Positions 60,367-64,000 of a stretch of 64,000 nucleotides of DNA are shown one piece after another. Position 1 is the stretch's first letter; each line of letters opens with the position of its first letter. Under the pieces are notes generated by a model. It was not told the origin of the DNA. It did no database searches and worked only from the letters and a program-made list of their open reading frames with translations. Origin of the DNA: Lucifugimonas sp038150225 (GTDB lineage Bacteria > Chloroflexota > Dehalococcoidia > Lucifugimonadales > Lucifugimonadaceae); the NCBI GenBank assembly GCA_038150225.1, contig JAYQWG010000002.1:1-64000 (forward strand). Direction: 5' to 3'. Position numbers and translations under genes: made by a program.

Positions 60367-63171
60367 TTGACCACTCCACTCGACTCACACACGTTCGTCG
60401 CACTCGATCTTGAGACGACCGGTGTTGACCCTAAGTCAGATCACATTATCGAGGTTGGCGCAGTCAAGTTTTCAGGAGATACCGAACTCGGCACGTTCAG
60501 CCGGCTGGTAAATCCTCATCGAAAGCTTTCGAAATTTATCGTCGAGTTAACTGGGATCACCCAAAGTGATGTCGACGAAGCTGAAGAGTGGGACGATGTA
60601 GCTCCTGACCTGGAAGAGTTTCTCGGCGACACCCCGATCATTGGTCACAACGTATCTTTTGACGCTTCGTTCCTACGCTCACACGGCATAAAGCCTGCAA
60701 GTGTGCTGGACACATTGACGATGGCTGAAGTTGCACTGCCTGCTGGTCCTGAATACAGCCTTGGACGATTGTCCCGACGTTTCGAGTTCTCTCACGATAA
60801 TCCCCACCGGGCGCTTTCAGATGCGCTTGTCACCAGGGACTTATTTCAACATCTTCTGTCAGTGATAGCAAAGCTCAGCACCCCGCAGCTTGAGCAGATC
60901 AAAACTCTGGGCTCTTACGCACAAACTCCGTTGTCCTTCCTTGCCCAGTTACTTCTTGAAGACGACACATCACCGAAGCTTCCAACTAGCGATTCGATGC
61001 TCGGAGTTGACCCGAAAGAGCTATCGTCGCGATTAAGAGCGCACGGCAAGATTCCGAATATCGAACCTCATAAATACGCCATCGATGAAAGAGAAATATC
61101 GGAAGTAGTCCCAGAGGTTTTCGGCGAAGACGGACTGCTGGAATCGACTCTCGACGGATTCGAAACTCGCCCCGAGCAACTCGAAATGGCTGAAGCAGTT
61201 TCATCCGCGCTTCAAAATGAAACGCACCTCGTGGTTGAGGCTGGGACCGGTGTCGGAAAGTCGCTTGCGTATCTCATCCCTGCACTACTTCATTCAATCC
61301 GAAACGGGAGCCGCGTGTTGGTTTCCACCAACACCATAAATTTGCAGGAACAACTCGTAGGTAAAGACATCGAAATCGCGAAGAAAGCGGTGATGGGATT
61401 CGGATTGTCTACTGACGTTATCCAGTCGGCACCTTTAAAAGGTCGAAGCAACTATTTGTGCTTCAAGCGCTGGCAAAACGCTGTATTGCACACACAGCCC
61501 AACGAGATCGAATCACGAGTACTCTCGAAACTTCTCGTGTGGCTTCAGGAAACCGAAACAGGTGATCGATCAGAAATTTCACTTGGTAGATCGACTCCCT
61601 TATTCTCTCGATTCTCGTCACAAGGTGCGATTACGTGCCCGTCTAACGAAGGACCATGCTTCCTGAGAACTGCTCGGAATAGAGCAAACAATTCAAACGT
61701 GATCGTTGCGAATCACGCCTTACTAATGTCCGACATCGCTATGGGTGGAGGATTGTTGCCAGACCACGATGTTTTGATAGTCGACGAGGCGCACCACCTT
61801 GTAAGTGCTGCCACAAACCACCTTGGTTTTTCGCTTAACCAATTCTTACTTGAGACTGAAATTCGGAGACTCACCGGCAATCGTGGCATTCTCTCTCGAC
61901 TCGCCCGTACGATTACCGAGAACGAGGTAAATCCGCTCGACGCTTCAACCAATCTTTCTCTAGAAACAGTCGAGCAGACTGAGCGAGCATTGGAATCCCT
62001 GGGGCAGCTGTTTGAAGTGCTTGATCGAATCGAAATACCCAACGGGTACGACGGAAATTCTGCTTCAGAGATTCGAATAACAGAGTCGGTCAGGACGCAA
62101 CCATTATTCAGTGAAATCGAAATTGTCTGGGAGAACACAAACCTTATCCTCCTGGGACTCTCAGAAAAACTCGGTGAGCTGATTGAAAAGAGTGAGAAGT
62201 TAAAGGTTGACTCGGCAGCTGGCCTAATCCTCGACGCGTATTCGGTCAAAGAGACGATTGAACAAGCAGTCGGTTCACTGCGTGAAGCTCTCCCTGAACC
62301 TAAATCAGACAATGTGTACTGGCTACGTAAACAGTCAAACAATCGCGGGGTAGTCCTTAACGGCGCACCACTGGACGTATCCAGCTCACTTCGAGATTCG
62401 CTTTTCCAAACAGACCGTACCGTCGTTCTGACTGGGGCGACGATTACACACGACAAATCATTCGAGCGTTTCAGGTCGGAAATCGGACTGGATCAAGCCG
62501 ATGAACTGATCCTCGGTTCACCGTACAACTTCGAAAAGAACGCCCTGATCGCGGTGCCTGAAGATATCCCGCAACCGGGAACTCAAGGCTACGGGGATGC
62601 TGTCTCCGACGCATTGGTCCAGGTAGCTCGAAACACCAATGGTCGGACACTCGCACTGTTCACCTCGATATCTGCTTTAGATGCGGCGAGAAAAGCAATT
62701 ACACCTGTTTTAGCTGCCGATGGAATCAGGGTGATTGGACAGGGTGCGGATGGTTCGCCTGCGCGAATCATGCGAATGCTTGCGGAAGAAACAAATACCA
62801 TCGCGTTGGGAACAAGTAGCCTCTGGGAAGGAGTCGATCTAGAGGGAGAATCTCTAGATTCACTGGTGATGGTGCGTCTGCCATTCCCGGTCCCATCTGA
62901 TCCAATTGTTGCCGCGCGGAGTGAGCAATTTGAAGACGGATTCAACGAATTCAGTATCCCGGAGGCGGTTCAAAAATTTCGCCAGGGATTCGGTCGATTA
63001 ATCCGATCAAAAACCGACCGTGGGGTATTTGCAATATTGGACAGTCGGATCATTTCAAAAAGATACGGCGTTAAATTCCAACGTTCTATCCCAAGATGTA
63101 CGGTCAAACGAGTAAGTGCTGAAAATCTTGGTTCACTTATCGCAAGCTGGCACAACGGAAATACGAATTGA
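60367..63171 (+). CDS. dinG: DnaQ exonuclease-DinG helicase fusion protein
   Basis: 934 residues from a TTG. The N-terminal third is a DEDDh 3'-5' exonuclease (D14 and E16 in ALDLETTG, H147 and D152 in HRALSD). The rest is an XPD-like superfamily 2 helicase: Walker A EAGTGVGKS at 291-299, DEAH box at 473-476 and GRLIRSKTDRG near the end. Only three cysteines (365, 424, 431) occupy the iron-sulfur region, where active DinG enzymes have four. The fusion layout resembles the DinG of Gram-positive bacteria. The next gene overlaps its stop. Confidence 0.93.
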   Translation: MTTPLDSHTFVALDLETTGVDPKSDHIIEVGAVKFSGDTELGTFSRLVNPHRKLSKFIVELTGITQSDVDEAEEWDDVAPDLEEFLGDTPIIGHNVSFDASFLRSHGIKPASVLDTLTMAEVALPAGPEYSLGRLSRRFEFSHDNPHRALSDALVTRDLFQHLLSVIAKLSTPQLEQIKTLGSYAQTPLSFLAQLLLEDDTSPKLPTSDSMLGVDPKELSSRLRAHGKIPNIEPHKYAIDEREISEVVPEVFGEDGLLESTLDGFETRPEQLEMAEAVSSALQNETHLVVEAGTGVGKSLAYLIPALLHSIRNGSRVLVSTNTINLQEQLVGKDIEIAKKAVMGFGLSTDVIQSAPLKGRSNYLCFKRWQNAVLHTQPNEIESRVLSKLLVWLQETETGDRSEISLGRSTPLFSRFSSQGAITCPSNEGPCFLRTARNRANNSNVIVANHALLMSDIAMGGGLLPDHDVLIVDEAHHLVSAATNHLGFSLNQFLLETEIRRLTGNRGILSRLARTITENEVNPLDASTNLSLETVEQTERALESLGQLFEVLDRIEIPNGYDGNSASEIRITESVRTQPLFSEIEIVWENTNLILLGLSEKLGELIEKSEKLKVDSAAGLILDAYSVKETIEQAVGSLREALPEPKSDNVYWLRKQSNNRGVVLNGAPLDVSSSLRDSLFQTDRTVVLTGATITHDKSFERFRSEIGLDQADELILGSPYNFEKNALIAVPEDIPQPGTQGYGDAVSDALVQVARNTNGRTLALFTSISALDAARKAITPVLAADGIRVIGQGADGSPARIMRMLAEETNTIALGTSSLWEGVDLEGESLDSLVMVRLPFPVPSDPIVAARSEQFEDGFNEFSIPEAVQKFRQGFGRLIRSKTDRGVFAILDSRIISKRYGVKFQRSIPRCTVKRVSAENLGSLIASWHNGNTN

Positions 63172-64000
63172 TAAACACTCGACAATCAGGTCCGTCGGTT
63201 GACTGTATTGAACTAAATATCGGGAACGTTGACATCGAAGCGACTCTCGATGGTGGGCAAGCATTCCGCTGGTGGTCTGAAGGTGATGGCTCCTACCGAG
63301 GTGTGATTGGTCGCCGAGTTGTGTCGATGGAGAACATCCCTGGTGGAGTCGCCGTCACCGCAGAAGACGACAAAGGCACCGGGGGGTTGCTCCATGCCGT
63401 TCGTGATTATTTGAACCTCGAACAAGACTTAGAGGGATTCAGGCACCAATTTGCCGAAGATCCTTGCCTCGGCCCTGCTCTTCGCGGTTACGCGGGTCTT
63501 CGAGTGTTGCGGCAAGACCCGTGGGAGTGCCTGTTTAGCTTCATCACGTCAAGCACGTCGAACATCCCTAGGATCAAATTGAATGTGAACCGAGCTGCCG
63601 AACACCTCGGCTACGCGCTGGGACCCAGGGACAAAGATGTGTTGTTCCCTGAACCTGAAATAATTGCAGAAGCAGGTGAACAATTCTTACGGGATTTAGG
63701 TTTCGGATTTCGAGCCAAATACTTGGTGCCGGCGGCAGAAGCGATCGCTTCAGGCGAACTACGGCTCATCGACCTTCGTGAAACGCCATATACCGAAGCA
63801 AGGAGACAGCTGATACAGCTTCACGGCGTCGGCGAAAAGGTAGCAGATTGTGTACTGGCTTTTTCTCTCGACAAACCGGAATCTTTTATTGTCGATCGCC
63901 ACATTCTGAGAGCCCTCCAGAAGTGGTACGACCTGCCTGATAAGGCGAATGTTAGCTACGCAGCCGACTGGGCAAGAGACTATTTCGGTGAGTACGCTGC
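63168..64000 (+). CDS. 8-oxoguanine DNA glycosylase (OGG1 type), 3' truncated
   Basis: The frame starts with a TTG that overlaps the DinG stop (TTGA) and runs off the right edge after 277 codons. The N-terminal LDGGQAFRWW belongs to the OGG1 beta domain and GYAGLRVLRQDPWECLFSFI begins the helix-hairpin-helix domain. The catalytic Lys is K224 in HGVGEKVADC and the Asp is D243 in IVDRHI, 19 residues apart as in human OGG1. It excises 8-oxoguanine and cuts the backbone. Coupling with DinG suggests a repair operon. Confidence 0.92.
   Translation, partial: MINTRQSGPSVDCIELNIGNVDIEATLDGGQAFRWWSEGDGSYRGVIGRRVVSMENIPGGVAVTAEDDKGTGGLLHAVRDYLNLEQDLEGFRHQFAEDPCLGPALRGYAGLRVLRQDPWECLFSFITSSTSNIPRIKLNVNRAAEHLGYALGPRDKDVLFPEPEIIAEAGEQFLRDLGFGFRAKYLVPAAEAIASGELRLIDLRETPYTEARRQLIQLHGVGEKVADCVLAFSLDKPESFIVDRHILRALQKWYDLPDKANVSYAADWARDYFGEYA

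Noticed and set aside
61713..62456. Minus-strand frame of 247 codons
   Set aside because: It lies entirely inside dinG, is Ser/Arg-rich as expected for an antisense shadow, and shows no domain.
1..64000. CRISPR arrays, prophage, transposases or integrases
   Set aside because: No regularly spaced repeats, no Cas, transposase, integrase or phage structural motifs were seen on either strand.

Overview
The window looks like a compact piece of a free-living, probably marine, bacterial genome of the Chloroflexota/Dehalococcoidia type (SAR202-like). This is an inference from gene content: six mandelate racemase/muconate lactonizing (enolase superfamily) genes in 64 kb, sulfatases, flavin and GMC oxidoreductases, a membrane pyrophosphatase, a translin-family protein and very short intergenic distances. 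No rRNA or other decisive taxonomic marker is present. The genetic code is standard (TGA is used as a stop). TTG and GTG starts are frequent.

Layout. 1-12.8 kb is mainly housekeeping: the end of a prepilin peptidase, an MBL hydrolase, hppA, a translin-like gene, thiE, a cyclase-family hydrolase, yraN, rnhB, mnmA diverging from rsfS, ndk, the tsaB-tsaE-thiL operon, tRNA-Lys, a putative lipoprotein and dgkA. 12.9-19.3 kb is damaged or incompletely assembled: a lipoprotein frame with two in-frame stops, an SDR with an in-frame stop and a 100-N gap, an amidase, a sulfatase, an FAD amine oxidase-like enzyme, a second gap and a truncated orphan. 19.6-33 kb is catabolic: a ThDP enzyme, an RraA-like aldolase, an ABC-F protein, then cupin, gluconate-dehydrogenase-type subunits, two enolase-superfamily enzymes, a lactonase, a second sulfatase and an aldo/keto reductase. 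33-36.6 kb holds tRNA-Leu and a PhnCDE-type oxyanion transporter operon. 36.9-46.9 kb is again catabolic: a 2-hydroxyacid dehydrogenase, a YgiD-like dioxygenase, a tandem enolase pair, a Zn dehydrogenase, a ThDP enzyme, a ketopantoate-reductase-like gene and a D-aminoacylase. 47-53.5 kb returns to housekeeping: lepA, an MFS exporter, galU, SRP RNA, rsmA and ispE. 53.6-60.3 kb holds an SDR, a decayed gene, a peroxiredoxin, a Zn dehydrogenase, a second tandem enolase pair and another ApbA/PanE-like reductase. The right end has a DnaQ-DinG fusion followed by a truncated OGG1-type 8-oxoguanine glycosylase.

How the genes may work together (inference). Sulfatases would release sulfate from sugars. 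The GMC dehydrogenase with its small subunit would oxidise sugars to lactones, the beta-propeller lactonase would open them to aldonates, and the enolase-superfamily enzymes would dehydrate aldonates to 2-keto-3-deoxy acids. RraA-like, ThDP-dependent and NAD(P)-dependent enzymes could then cleave or reduce these acids. Three 100-N scaffold gaps are present. One is flanked by an identical 55-bp sequence and is probably an unmerged contig overlap, which would make the interrupted enolase gene intact.
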